Source: RUG695 sp050943135
GTDB lineage: Bacteria; Planctomycetota; Planctomycetia; Pirellulales; Thermoguttaceae
Direction of reading: 5' to 3'
DNA length: 64,000 nt
Assembly (NCBI GenBank): GCA_050943135.1
Contig: JBMNOP010000009.1
Location: 1-64,000 of the forward strand
In this document: positions 38,301 to 44,285 of the stretch, one piece after another
Numbering within the stretch: the first letter of the stretch is position 1
How the letters are laid out: every line of letters begins with the position of its first letter
Position numbers and translations under genes: made by a program
The notes under the pieces: model-generated
Seen by the model: only the letters and a program-made list of their open reading frames with translations
Database searches by the model: none
Told to the model about the DNA's origin: nothing

Positions 38301-38733
38301 CATTGATTGTCAGCGATGTCGTGCCATAGCCGACAATCGAAAGAACCCCGCAATCGGAAGAGTTGAGACTGACGGTGATTTCGTCGATCGACGAGGCGTA
38401 CTCGATTCTATGGGTAGTAGCGGTTGTTCGGATCACAATCAGGTCGGCCCCGGAACTTGCCCCGGCCTGTGCAACAGCGGTTCGAACATTCTCCGAAGAA
38501 AGTTCATCGGCCGTGACCTCTATCACGTTGATGTCGTTCATCGATTCCGGAAGATTAAACTCGGCGTAAGTCGCGCGGATATCGGCATATTCGGCCGGGG
38601 TAACCGACAAAAGCATCCGGTCTTCAAGCGACTCAAAACAGGAAATACGTGAACGGAGCGAATTGCTCGCACGGATTTTACCTCTGCTCAAACGAAGAAG
38701 AACGACCGGATTTGGATTCAAAGAACGTTTCAT
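29344..38733 (-). CDS. Giant surface protein: beta-helix/CSLREA modules, FN3 repeats, dockerin
   Basis: A protein of about 3129 residues. The start at 38731-38733 is chosen for the GAGG nine bases upstream; an ATG further out is also open. After a basic N-terminus comes SCFESLEDRMLLSV. The body repeats a module that begins VVTT-DVVD-DG-SLREAI (CSLREA-type; five copies near residues 518, 834, 1269, 1786, 2249), runs through Gly/Asn-rich rungs of a right-handed beta-helix (GGGIYNSG-like), and ends TDLAGN-RI-N-IVDLGAYEYQ, as in choice-of-anchor Q domains. A beta-sandwich near 1530-1670 resembles the pre-peptidase C-terminal domain. Three fibronectin-III-like repeats (about 2755-3030) precede a dockerin with two Ca-loops (DVNNDGDISFSDRA, DIDGNGDVTSSDRA). 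It probably lies on the cell surface as an adhesin or structural protein. Confidence 0.88.
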   Translation of the reverse strand: MKRSLNPNPVVLLRLSRGKIRASNSLRSRISCFESLEDRMLLSVTPAEYADIRATYAEFNLPESMNDINVIEVTADELSSENVRTAVAQAGASSGADLIVIRTTATTHRIEYASSIDEITVSLNSSDCGVLSIVGYGTTSLTINANGYCRLLSVGNQAKVNLGNLVLTGGNSGASSLNAGYGGALYNSGRLTASCLTFIENCSSYCGGGVFNSGTMKFTNVEIVGNSAVAAGRANGGGIYSSGTITGVNVLVADNSVSGTTAYGGGIYLWSGKFIVEGATITGNSAGVGGGFYLFGSSSIKYSLGLNNSILVGNSAGDSVSGEIYRYNSKGMIAGNHVLTDWSDWDTSVSIYAYDPSMPLFANAPAGLYTPTSDSQAIDIGNNALVSVLTDLSGETRIVNGIVDLGAYEYQTDAKPDITDVSVIGWSGYYDGEAHTITVIDPSASTDTIIYTYNGLTYDMPPEFTAEGTYTVSVTVSRDGYNDWQSAASVVILPVSTDLTVTTNLDVVDETDGLCSLREAIALIENGSAESTRITFSSDVFTGGDANTITLTLGELAITKSMTIDASALSDFVTIDAAGESRVFFLEGKEDAAIVFTGLVITGGAVSKETGAGLYVKSGDLTLTRSIVTENTAAIGSGGGVYLEGGALTARNTEFSANTAAIGAGVYAAGGTFTAVNCTIAGNAATNYGGGVANWSTVVMTNTIVSNNFGYMNNCDWFGLAADTSSANNIIGFDAEFVAAAEFDGEGNITNLDSIDLTISSSGWGIDRGLNSAVTDTVDLAGNTRVAQSWKDSEVVDIGAYEYQGTISRETETASTTVTTLLDLVDDTDGFIALREAILYAEAGGSVDFAESLAGQTISLSDTALVIDKQISIDASDLDGGITVDGNAKTSVMLISGGAESTPVLLKGLTITGGNSYDGGGILSSGHLEIQDSTLHANGATNGSAIFSFRGAVSLKNVTVSKNTKGGAIYSYYGTLNIEDSSFTENSGARGGALYLSRGTVTIADSTFTGNTANYGGAIHNVGATLTISGSTISGGGSYYGGAICNYGVTTLANAIISGNNAYYNGGGVYNYLGTLTATNTLFYENTGGYGGAICADGSVLTAINCTIAGNESNYGGGIFAHGVASDDDSKTYVITLCNTIIADNTAVNGSDIHVNNTYGTIAGVYSLSSFTDWTNTATNYGYDATKRLFRDPDNNDYQLASGGQAIDVGGNAFVSGVPTDLDGNTRIVNNIVDLGAYEFQRSLETPSAVVTTEQDVVDPYDGLISLREAIGYMEGGSAGGDTITFDPYLQGKTITLDEDLGGLEIAEAITIDATTLRGGLSVDGGGLTRVFFITGGSTFAPVTLCGVRVTGGAAENGGGIRNEGVLLLEDCLVAENTAARNGGGIWNRGELTVRNTTVTSNTASAGAGIWSESANMVLGYETVLQNSVVAANTLTEGGTGNADIGKADQYGSIYAFYTLSSYSDWSNVSDADVANYAYDDSLPLFADAANSEYALVEGSQAIDLGLNDYLTVDTDLAGNARVINGVVDLGAYEYLYNADPGDILTQAKVVAFTDDSYVIREKIGNGLYGDKDVDFYAVDVTDEDLTRIFSFTVTPSEEGESLGTLIRVFDSEGTQLGGSGSTPILSWTPSETGRFYFAISALENSEYDPASTDERPSGETGTYKFTIAHADRNPITGIKLTEKDPTVGLNISVTVEPKDALVTYQWVRGTDPETLEEIDGATNYYYEVTTADVGCYIGVIVTGYNTSVGSLTAMTDSTVPEFTKSLVVTTLLDTADSADGLVSLREAIAYADAGETITFDESLNGGTIFLGDYSLVISKQISVDASSLADGIAVSAGGKHRILMNTAGELGSSVTITNVNFRDGTATYGGGIYNSGYLDLVKSSVSDCSAYYGGGIYNLLDAGSSSVYGSGYVGLTDSTVRFCTATNAGGGVWNEMGIVVTKYTQILSNTAQIGGGLYNYYGSCSSTDTLIASNSASRYGGGVCIDQGVFYFQGTTITANSAAYGGGVYNYSSSESFPYKTEYYNSLIVGNTATRSGNDFYNDGSGEIMAYSAMSGFTDWSNADAVYYVYDSGNAMFADADQGDFSLAEDSQAIDIGNNTYSTYSTDLAGNPRISHLIIDLGAYEYQFEETTELESVFISLDSDLRVDTVITASVLPEEAQVSDSVIWTWYRGESLDDMHLIDGATASSYTVTRDDHGCYLKVSAAGIGRYTGTVTIATSTAVPILIDPLVVTTAEDVIDASDELVSLREAILAAQDGDTITFSAELVNSTITLDSELGELVIEKSIAIDASALCNMATMAPRLTVSANASQGESRRVFAIGGGEESKLTVSITGLKITGGRAEVTAGGSEAVQADGGGIYASHVDLTLDRCTVTQNVVRSTATTGDAFATGGGICLTSGSLVLMNSTVTSNSLYAYSESGIVETLGGGIHAAGEVIITNTTISGHYASAGGGIYLESGSLSVSGSTLSTNRCKIVSDANDNVVAYGGGIFASSGDVIIRSSALRGNSVSTESVSGMANAQGGGVYIDSTATLLMEDVTLTANSVEALTGSSTAIALGGGIFSRSMVTLVDVLLAENTVYAEAESAESAGGGIAIYSGSLTATGVTITSNDSGALSGGTSIGAGGGLYVAAGSAALKNTIVALNSGSDGADIFRRNASTVNAYNTLSSYTDWSNSGGTGVQNFVYDNTLPLFVGASGSEYSLAENSQAIDVGENAYVYYADGSAITYDLAGLKRIVNSVVDLGTYEYQTGELTTLDIPANLTAKISGSSSISLTWSNVENASGYELAWKAGAESSWQTQEVSATSLTLDGFTIGDTVRLMVRALGDGILYGDSAFSDVVEKTIAAQTTLSAPPGLDVLDTHDSSAVMLWGVSANASGYELAWKADSWTEWQSQKTAGRNLTVTSLPTDETILFKVRALGDGEYYLDSDYSEEIEVVIGGGQIQLDAPSILTGTIAYYVSYGLNRHLLEWTDVANASGYALAYSTDGGTNWTNVLADETSAVVRNLTYGANIRYKVKALGTGSYTDSSWSGVSTFNVCPMDVNNDGDISFSDRALLSAAWLTEEGDDEYAVYCDIDGNGDVTSSDRAFLALNWLKEASGDDLVYPAENGLLEEIFAEEIDDLLDANLWR

Positions 38734-38799
38734 ATTTTTCATCCTCAACCAAAGGGAAGGGTTCATTCGCAAAATAGTCGAAGCTTTACCGTCACGGCC

Positions 38800-38827
38800 A
38801 TTATAGTGGGTTTTCCCTTTTCTTCAA
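38800..38827 (-). promoter_or_regulatory. Candidate promoter of the giant surface-protein gene
   Basis: On the minus strand TTGAAG (38827-38822), a 16-base spacer and a perfect TATAAT (38805-38800) lie about 65 bases before the start codon. Confidence 0.6.
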
Positions 38828-39047
38828 CAAATTACCGGGCTTGTTCGGGAAATTTGCTGTCCGAATAAGCCCCGAGGCCGAAGGATAGATACCCTTAGTT
38901 GTTTTGCAGGAACAAGATTAGGCTTCAGTCCGGAGAAAGAAACTTTTCACACGCAGTCCCGAACAATTACGAGGGGGAAAATCGGCTCTTGCCGGAAAAA
39001 GGAAAGGCCCGCCTTGTTAAAATACTTTTCTTTTTTCGAGAACAAGT

Positions 39048-39053
39048 TATAAT
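39048..39053 (+). promoter_or_regulatory. Candidate -10 box of aroDE
   Basis: A perfect TATAAT lies about 150 bases before aroDE. The upstream sequence is T-rich without a clear -35 hexamer. Confidence 0.4.
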
Positions 39054-39202
39054 TCAGCATCGCGGCCGGCTTTTCGACAAAGGCGTAACTCGCCCCTGTC
39101 CCGGCGCGGACGAACCCCAAAGGTAAGAATTCGTCTTCCGCATTCCTGGGAATTTCGGTGCAAACCGAACCTGGTTATCCATCGAATGGAGTATTTCGTG
39201 AT

Positions 39203-40708
39203 ATGATCTGCGTCAGTATTGCCTGTGGTAGCCACAAAAGGATGCTCACCGAACTCAACGATCTGGCGGAGGCGGGAATCAAGCTTGTCGAGCTGCGTCT
39301 CGATTTTCTCCGCAAAATGCCCGACCTGGGGCGCCTCCTGCCGAACCGCCCGATTCCGGTCATTGTTACGGTCCGCCGCAAGCAAGACGGAGGTTTGTGG
39401 AGTTACGACGAAGAAAAACGGATGATCCTTCTGCGCAGTGCGATCATCTCGGGTGCCGATTACGTCGATATCGAAGCCGACATTGCCAAAAGCATTCCCC
39501 GTTACGGCACCGCAAAACGTCTGATCAGTTATCATAACTTTGAGAAGACCCCGGAGGACCTCGAGGCGCTCCGGAACAAGATCCTTCAGGAAACCGACCC
39601 GGATATCATCAAAATCGCCGTTACCCCGCAATCGGTCGGTGACTTGTTTCGTATTTTCGATTTTATGAAAAAGGCAAATGCGCCAGGAGCGGCTAAGCCG
39701 ACTATCGTTATCGGAATGGGCGAGATTGGTTTCCCGACCCGAGTTCTCAGCAAAAAGTACGGTGCCCCCTTCACCTACGCCACGTTTTCTCAGCAGCGGC
39801 TCATCACTCCGGGAATCGTCTACTACAAAACGCTACAAGATCAGTTTCGCTACGAAAGTCTCAACGCCGAAACTGAGGTCTACGGCGTAATCGCCGATCC
39901 GATCGCCCATTCGCTCAGTCCGTTGATTCATAACGCGTCATTCGCAGCTGCCGATCTCAACAAAATCTATCTCCCCTTCCGTGTGCCTACGGGTGAGGTG
40001 GCCGAGTTTATTGAAAAAGCCCCCGGTATCGACGCGCGAGGGCTCAGTGTCACCATTCCCCATAAATCGGCGGTGATTCCCAAACTGACGCGTCTCGATC
40101 CGGCTGTCGAAGAGATTGACGCCTGCAACACTATTGTATTTCGAGATGACGCTGTTTTCGGATATAACACCGACTATCTTGCTGCGGCTCTCTGCATCGA
40201 AACAGCGATGGGAGAGGTCAAAAACGGGACAAGTCCGATTGCGGGAAAGCAGGTCTTGGTCCTCGGTGCCGGCGGCGCGGGAAAGGCCGTCGCCTACGGT
40301 CTGATCAAAAAGGGGGGGCGGGTTACCATCACGGACATCGATTCCAAACGAGCCGAAAAGGTCGCCGAACAGCTTGACTGTTCCTTTTGCGATTGGGACG
40401 CACGAAAAAGCTACGTTTCGAGCGTTCTGGCCAACTGCACTTCGGTCGGAATGTACCCTGATCTGAACGAAACGCCGATCGGAGCCGAGTCGATCCGCAA
40501 CGGGATGTTCGTCTTTGATGCGGTCTATAACCCGGAACAGACCTACCTTCTCAGATTGGCTAAGCAGAAAGGGGCAACTCCAATCTCGGGACTCGAGATG
40601 TTTATCGGTCAGGCATGTCTGCAGTTCAAGCTCTTTACAGGAGAGAAAGCTTCCGCTTCGATGATTCGCGGCCTTTTGAAAGAGGCTCTGGCCTTCTCGA
40701 GGAGTTAA
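39203..40708 (+). CDS. aroDE: Bifunctional 3-dehydroquinate dehydratase / shikimate dehydrogenase
   Basis: One 501-residue chain carries two consecutive shikimate-pathway enzymes. Residues 1-215 are a type I dehydroquinase: VELRLDFLRKMPDL, ISYHNFEKTPEDL, the Schiff-base lysine in DIIKIAVTP, IGMGEIGFPTRV and FTYATFSQ. From about 222 comes shikimate dehydrogenase: YGVIADPIAHSLSPLIHN, SVTIPHKSAV, DACNTIVF, YNTDYLAA, the nucleotide motif LGAGGAGKAVAYG and ISGLEMFIGQA. The same fusion order is known from plants, chlamydiae and planctomycetes. The ATG at 39203 has GGAG 11 bases upstream and matches the family's start. aroK follows within five bases, so three pathway steps share a transcript. Confidence 0.95.
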   Translation: MICVSIACGSHKRMLTELNDLAEAGIKLVELRLDFLRKMPDLGRLLPNRPIPVIVTVRRKQDGGLWSYDEEKRMILLRSAIISGADYVDIEADIAKSIPRYGTAKRLISYHNFEKTPEDLEALRNKILQETDPDIIKIAVTPQSVGDLFRIFDFMKKANAPGAAKPTIVIGMGEIGFPTRVLSKKYGAPFTYATFSQQRLITPGIVYYKTLQDQFRYESLNAETEVYGVIADPIAHSLSPLIHNASFAAADLNKIYLPFRVPTGEVAEFIEKAPGIDARGLSVTIPHKSAVIPKLTRLDPAVEEIDACNTIVFRDDAVFGYNTDYLAAALCIETAMGEVKNGTSPIAGKQVLVLGAGGAGKAVAYGLIKKGGRVTITDIDSKRAEKVAEQLDCSFCDWDARKSYVSSVLANCTSVGMYPDLNETPIGAESIRNGMFVFDAVYNPEQTYLLRLAKQKGATPISGLEMFIGQACLQFKLFTGEKASASMIRGLLKEALAFSRS

Positions 40709-40712
40709 TACC

Positions 40713-41231
40713 GTGACAATCGCACTGATTGGGTACCGGGGCACGGGAAAGAGCACGGTCGGCTGTCTTCTAGCCAAACGGCTCGGGAGACGGTTTATCG
40801 ATACCGATCGGCTCATCGAGTCGAATCGCGGTCAGACGATCGCCTCCATCTTTGCCGAAGGTGGGGAAAAGCTTTTCCGCAATTGTGAAACCGAAGCACT
40901 CGCCTCGCTAGAGGGTCACGCCGAGCCACTGATAATCGCCGGAGGAGGGGGCCTTCCCCTGCGGGAGGAAAACCGCAAGATTTTGTGTCGACTCGCCCCA
41001 GGTCGGATCGTCCTCTTGACCGCGTCGCCCGAGGTGATCGCCCAAAGGATGACCGGTGACGCGCAGAGTGCTGAAACGCGTCCACCGCTAACAAAACTCT
41101 CCTTTTACGATGAGATCAAAACGGTTCTCGAGCAACGCTACCCGATCTACTTGGCGTTGGCCGACCACACGATTGTAACCGAAAAGAAAACACCGGAAAA
41201 GATCGTCGAAGAAATTCTCTCTCTTCTTTAA
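40713..41231 (+). CDS. aroK: Shikimate kinase
   Basis: Phosphorylates shikimate with ATP. The 172-residue protein has the P-loop GYRGTGKST (7-15), FIDTDRLIE with the metal- and substrate-binding Asp, IFAEGGEKLFRNCE, GGGG near residue 76, and RPPLT of the lid. The start is a GTG with GAGGAG about nine bases upstream, overlapping the end of aroDE. It completes an aroDE-aroK operon. All substrate-binding residues I can check are present. Confidence 0.94.
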   Translation: MTIALIGYRGTGKSTVGCLLAKRLGRRFIDTDRLIESNRGQTIASIFAEGGEKLFRNCETEALASLEGHAEPLIIAGGGGLPLREENRKILCRLAPGRIVLLTASPEVIAQRMTGDAQSAETRPPLTKLSFYDEIKTVLEQRYPIYLALADHTIVTEKKTPEKIVEEILSLL

Positions 41232-41307
41232 AGCTCCGGACGCCACTTTTCCCGTTCGGCAACGAGACGGAAAGAAAAGGTAAAAAACCTCCTAAAGGAA
41301 AGGGATT

Positions 41308-41817
41308 TTACGACTCCAAGCCCCGGATTCGGTCACGTAATTTTCCGGCAAGCTCATAATCTTCGACCGAAACGGCGGCATCGAGCTCCCGTCGCAGGCG
41401 AATCAACAGGTTTCGGTTATCGGCGGCACCGGCACGAGAAGGTTTTTTGCCGACGTGTTCGGTACTCCCGTGGATCCCCATCAGCAGGGGCTCAAGTTGT
41501 TCGTCGAAAAAGAGATAGTCGTTCGGACAACCGAGCCGCCCTGTTTTGCGGAAATCCTGGAGGCTGGAATCGCAGATCGGGCAGGTACGCATCTCCATTT
41601 CAATCAGTTCGCGGGTCGTTTGCTGGAGAGTACTTACCTTCTTTTTGACCTGTTCGGCAAGGTTTCCCTGGGCAGGGTCGAAATCGGCAATACTCCCGCC
41701 ACTTTTATGAAGGTATTCGTTGGCGTGTTCTTCGCAGAGGTGAATTTCGATCGGCTTGTCCCCGGTCATTTCGGTGTAGTGAAATGTAGCAGGCCGATCA
41801 CATTTTTGGCATTTCAT
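41308..41817 (-). CDS. McsA-like zinc-finger protein with UVR motif
   Basis: A protein of about 169 residues with two zinc sites: MKCQKCDR paired with LCEEHA near 28-32, and CPIC paired with GCPND. It ends in a UvrB/UvrC-type motif (LRRELDAAVSVEDYELAGKLRDRI). This is the layout of McsA, which in Firmicutes activates the arginine kinase McsB and works with ClpC and CtsR in protein quality control. No mcsB, ctsR or clpC is adjacent, so the role here is inferred from architecture only. The ATG at 41815-41817 is chosen because the conserved MKCQKC start lies there; the frame is open further upstream with no homology. Confidence 0.85.
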   Translation of the reverse strand: MKCQKCDRPATFHYTEMTGDKPIEIHLCEEHANEYLHKSGGSIADFDPAQGNLAEQVKKKVSTLQQTTRELIEMEMRTCPICDSSLQDFRKTGRLGCPNDYLFFDEQLEPLLMGIHGSTEHVGKKPSRAGAADNRNLLIRLRRELDAAVSVEDYELAGKLRDRIRGLES

Positions 41818-41977
41818 AATTTTACTTCGACAACCGGTGATTTCTGTCCGACTCAGTCGCGACAATGGACGCCACAACCGAGATTCCCGGCGATACCGCG
41901 GGAGAACGGGAGTCATTGTACCGTATTCATCAAGCCTCTACAACGCCAGTTTCGCGGAGAAGCCGTACGGCGATCAA

Positions 41978-43126
41978 TCAGGAAGCTTTAACAAAAATCC
42001 GCTGGGCAGCTGCGGCAGCATGGCCGAGTCCGACAGATCCACCGGCCGCAATCAGAGCCAGCTCGACCGACGCGAGTAGACCAAGAATATCAAATTCGTC
42101 GATCAATCCGAAATGCGCCATGCGGAAAATTTTTCCTTTCCAGGGCCCCTGACCGCCGGCAAACTTCACGCCAAACCGGTGTTGCATGACAGCCATAAAG
42201 CGCGACGAATCGAAATCGGGAAATTCGGGAAAGAAGACTGCGGTCATCGAATCGGCAGGAGATGAGGTTGTTCGCCGCAGACCGATGGCATCAATTCCGG
42301 CACGGGCGGCTTCGGCCAGTCGGGCCGTCCGCTCCCAAACCTTCTCGATCCCCTCGTCGAGGATTGCATCAAGGTTAACTGCCAAACCTTCGAGAATCGA
42401 CTTGGCCGGAGTAAAGGGAGTCGTCTGCGCGATAGCCGATTCCCGATATTTTAGCAGATCGAAGTAGAAGCCGCGACGTGGGGTTGTCTCGATCTTTTTC
42501 CAGGTTCGCGGAGAAACCGCCACAAACGCCCCGCCCGAAATACCCATCAGGGCCTTTTGAGAGCCGATCACCGCCAGATCGACGTTCCAAGCATCCATTT
42601 CAAACCGGTCGGCACCGATTCCACTGATTCCGTCGATGACAAAAAGCGCGCCCGAGTTCTCGCGAATCGCACTTCCCAAGGCGGCAATATCGTGTCGGAC
42701 GCCGGTGCTCGTTTCGGTTAGGGTGCCGAAAACGGCCGTCGTTTCCGGATGGGCGCGGAGGGTTGCCGTAACCGCCCCGGTACTGAACGTTTCCCCCCAT
42801 GGAACGGAATGTGTGATGACGTTCGCACCGAAGACTGTTCCCATTTCGGCCCATCGCTCCGAAAACTTCCCGGACGAGAGGACAAGGATCGTCTCCCCCG
42901 GCGCAACGATGTTCATCAAGGCGGTTTCCATACCGGCCGTACCGGAACCGGTCACAAAAAAGACCTTCCCCTCGGTACGGAGAAGGAGACGCACCGACTC
43001 GGTCACCCGACGGAACATCATTTCACACTGAGGGGTGCGGTGGTGGGTGACCTGACGGGCCAGGGTCAGAAGGGACTCTTCGGGTACTTGTGTCGGACCA
43101 GGGGTCATCAAGCGCTGTTTTTTCAT
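41978..43126 (-). CDS. Class V aminotransferase (alanine-glyoxylate/serine-pyruvate type)
   Basis: A 382-residue PLP enzyme of the alanine-glyoxylate/serine-pyruvate aminotransferase group. It opens with LMTPGPTQVPEESL, has VTGSGTAGMETAL, ETSTGVRHDI, the PLP aspartate in FVIDGISG (165) and the Schiff-base lysine in GSQKALMG (191). The C-terminus GQGPWKGKIFRMAHFG contains the conserved arginine that binds the substrate carboxylate. Members act in photorespiration-like glyoxylate use, purine breakdown or serine metabolism; some serve as phosphoserine aminotransferase. The neighbours (ybaK, efp) do not decide among these. Confidence 0.87.
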   Translation of the reverse strand: MKKQRLMTPGPTQVPEESLLTLARQVTHHRTPQCEMMFRRVTESVRLLLRTEGKVFFVTGSGTAGMETALMNIVAPGETILVLSSGKFSERWAEMGTVFGANVITHSVPWGETFSTGAVTATLRAHPETTAVFGTLTETSTGVRHDIAALGSAIRENSGALFVIDGISGIGADRFEMDAWNVDLAVIGSQKALMGISGGAFVAVSPRTWKKIETTPRRGFYFDLLKYRESAIAQTTPFTPAKSILEGLAVNLDAILDEGIEKVWERTARLAEAARAGIDAIGLRRTTSSPADSMTAVFFPEFPDFDSSRFMAVMQHRFGVKFAGGQGPWKGKIFRMAHFGLIDEFDILGLLASVELALIAAGGSVGLGHAAAAAQRIFVKAS

Positions 43127-43151
43127 CGGTCACTCTCAGTCTCTCACCATA

Positions 43152-43615
43152 TCAACCTGGGTCAAATGGGGATAAATCGGTCAAAACAGAGGGAGAAATC
43201 AGAACCTGGACACCTCGCCGTCCGGCACTCAAACAAATTTTATCAAAGAGGATCGCGGTCTCGTCCAGAAAAGTTGGAAACGGCTTCTTCATACCGATCG
43301 GTGAACAGCTCCCGCGAATATATCCGGTGACATCCTTGAGATCTTTCATCGGGATCATCGCAGCTTTTTTATCACCGGCGGCACGTGCATTCTCTTTGAG
43401 ATCCACTTTGGAATTGACCGGAACACAACAGACAAAATACCTGACCTTTTCTCCCTCAAAAACAAGCGTTTTAAAAACCTGCTCGGGGGGAAACCCGAGC
43501 AATTCGGCCACACAAGCGCCGGAAAGATCGTTTTCGTCAGCCTCATGTTCCCCGGTGGAAAAGGGGATGCGGCCGGCAGGCGGGTCACATTGGTTTTGAC
43601 GCCGGAAACGTTCAT
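43152..43615 (-). CDS. ybaK: YbaK-type aminoacyl-tRNA deacylase, apparent 5' frameshift
   Basis: YbaK-family proteins remove cysteine or other wrongly charged amino acids from tRNA(Pro). The intact part (43152-43511 and the same frame back to about 43570) reads IPFSTGEHEADENDLSGA, then VAELLGFPPEQVFKTLV, VPVNSKVDLKENARAAG, the conserved YIRGSCSPIGMKK and a closing RRGVQVLISP. No ATG, GTG or TTG exists in this frame upstream of the GTG at 43511. The expected start, MNVSGVKTNVTRL, lies in another frame at 43615, where its ATG overlaps the efp stop as ATGA. The two frames join near 43568-43580, so one base appears lost or two gained. Either the gene is broken, the read has an error, or a shorter protein starts at GTG 43511. 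Confidence 0.72.
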
Positions 43616-44181
43616 TCTTTTACGCGTTCGATATACTCACCGGTACGGGTGTCAACCTTGATCACTTCCCCGGTTTCAATGAAGTTAGGAACGATGATCT
43701 CGGCACCGGTTTCGAGCTTGGCGGGTTTCGTCACATTGGTGGCTGTATTGCCACGAACGGCCGGCTCGGTGTATTCGACTTTGAGAACCACATGGTTCGG
43801 AGGGGTGATTCCGATCGGATTGTTGTTGTAAAGGAGCATCTTACACGGCATGTCGGGCAGAAGGTACTTGGCGGCTTCGTCAACCGCTTCTTTCGAGAGC
43901 TCATACTGTTCGTACGTGTCTTTCTCCATAAAGAAAAACGTCCCGGCCTGTTCATACAGGAAGGTCGTGTCGGTCTCATGAATATCGGCGGATTCAAGAG
44001 AATCGCCGCTCTTGTAGGTCCGTTCGAGAACAGTACCGCGGGTCAGGTTGCGGAGCTTACACTTATAGAGTGCTTGTCCCTTCCCCGGTTTAACAAAATT
44101 ACATTCGATCATGACGAACGGATCGCCGTCGATTTGAACCTTTAGTCCTTTACGGAAGTCGCTGGTGCCGTAAGATGCCAC
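43612..44181 (-). CDS. efp: Translation elongation factor P
   Basis: EF-P rescues ribosomes stalled at consecutive prolines. At 189 residues it has the full three-domain length. The tip loop reads VKPGKGQALYK, with Lys34 where enteric bacteria attach beta-lysine. PDMPCKMLLYNNNPIGI, then PPNHVVLKVEYTEP, NVTKPAKLETGAEIIVP and GEVIKVDTRTGEYIERV complete the signature. epmB, whose product makes the beta-lysine, is divergently transcribed 104 bases away, so modification of Lys34 is a well-supported inference. ybaK overlaps its stop codon. Confidence 0.96.
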   Translation of the reverse strand: MASYGTSDFRKGLKVQIDGDPFVMIECNFVKPGKGQALYKCKLRNLTRGTVLERTYKSGDSLESADIHETDTTFLYEQAGTFFFMEKDTYEQYELSKEAVDEAAKYLLPDMPCKMLLYNNNPIGITPPNHVVLKVEYTEPAVRGNTATNVTKPAKLETGAEIIVPNFIETGEVIKVDTRTGEYIERVKE

Positions 44182-44285
44182 TTGAAACCTCTTCTTTTCA
44201 GGTTATGATAATCCCATACGCCCAAGGCGTGTCAAAATAACACATCAAAGGAATCGCACACACCCCCTTCTCCTCCGGATGCCCG

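Larger units (their letters stand above)
38734..39202. other. Divergent intergenic region before aroDE
   Basis: Holds the minus-strand promoter of the giant gene and a TATAAT box for aroDE at 39048-39053. Between them I see no gene, repeat or recognised RNA. Confidence 0.55.

Noticed and set aside
33616..38652. Several 250-310 codon plus-strand frames
   Set aside because: All lie opposite the giant surface-protein gene and mirror its repeats.
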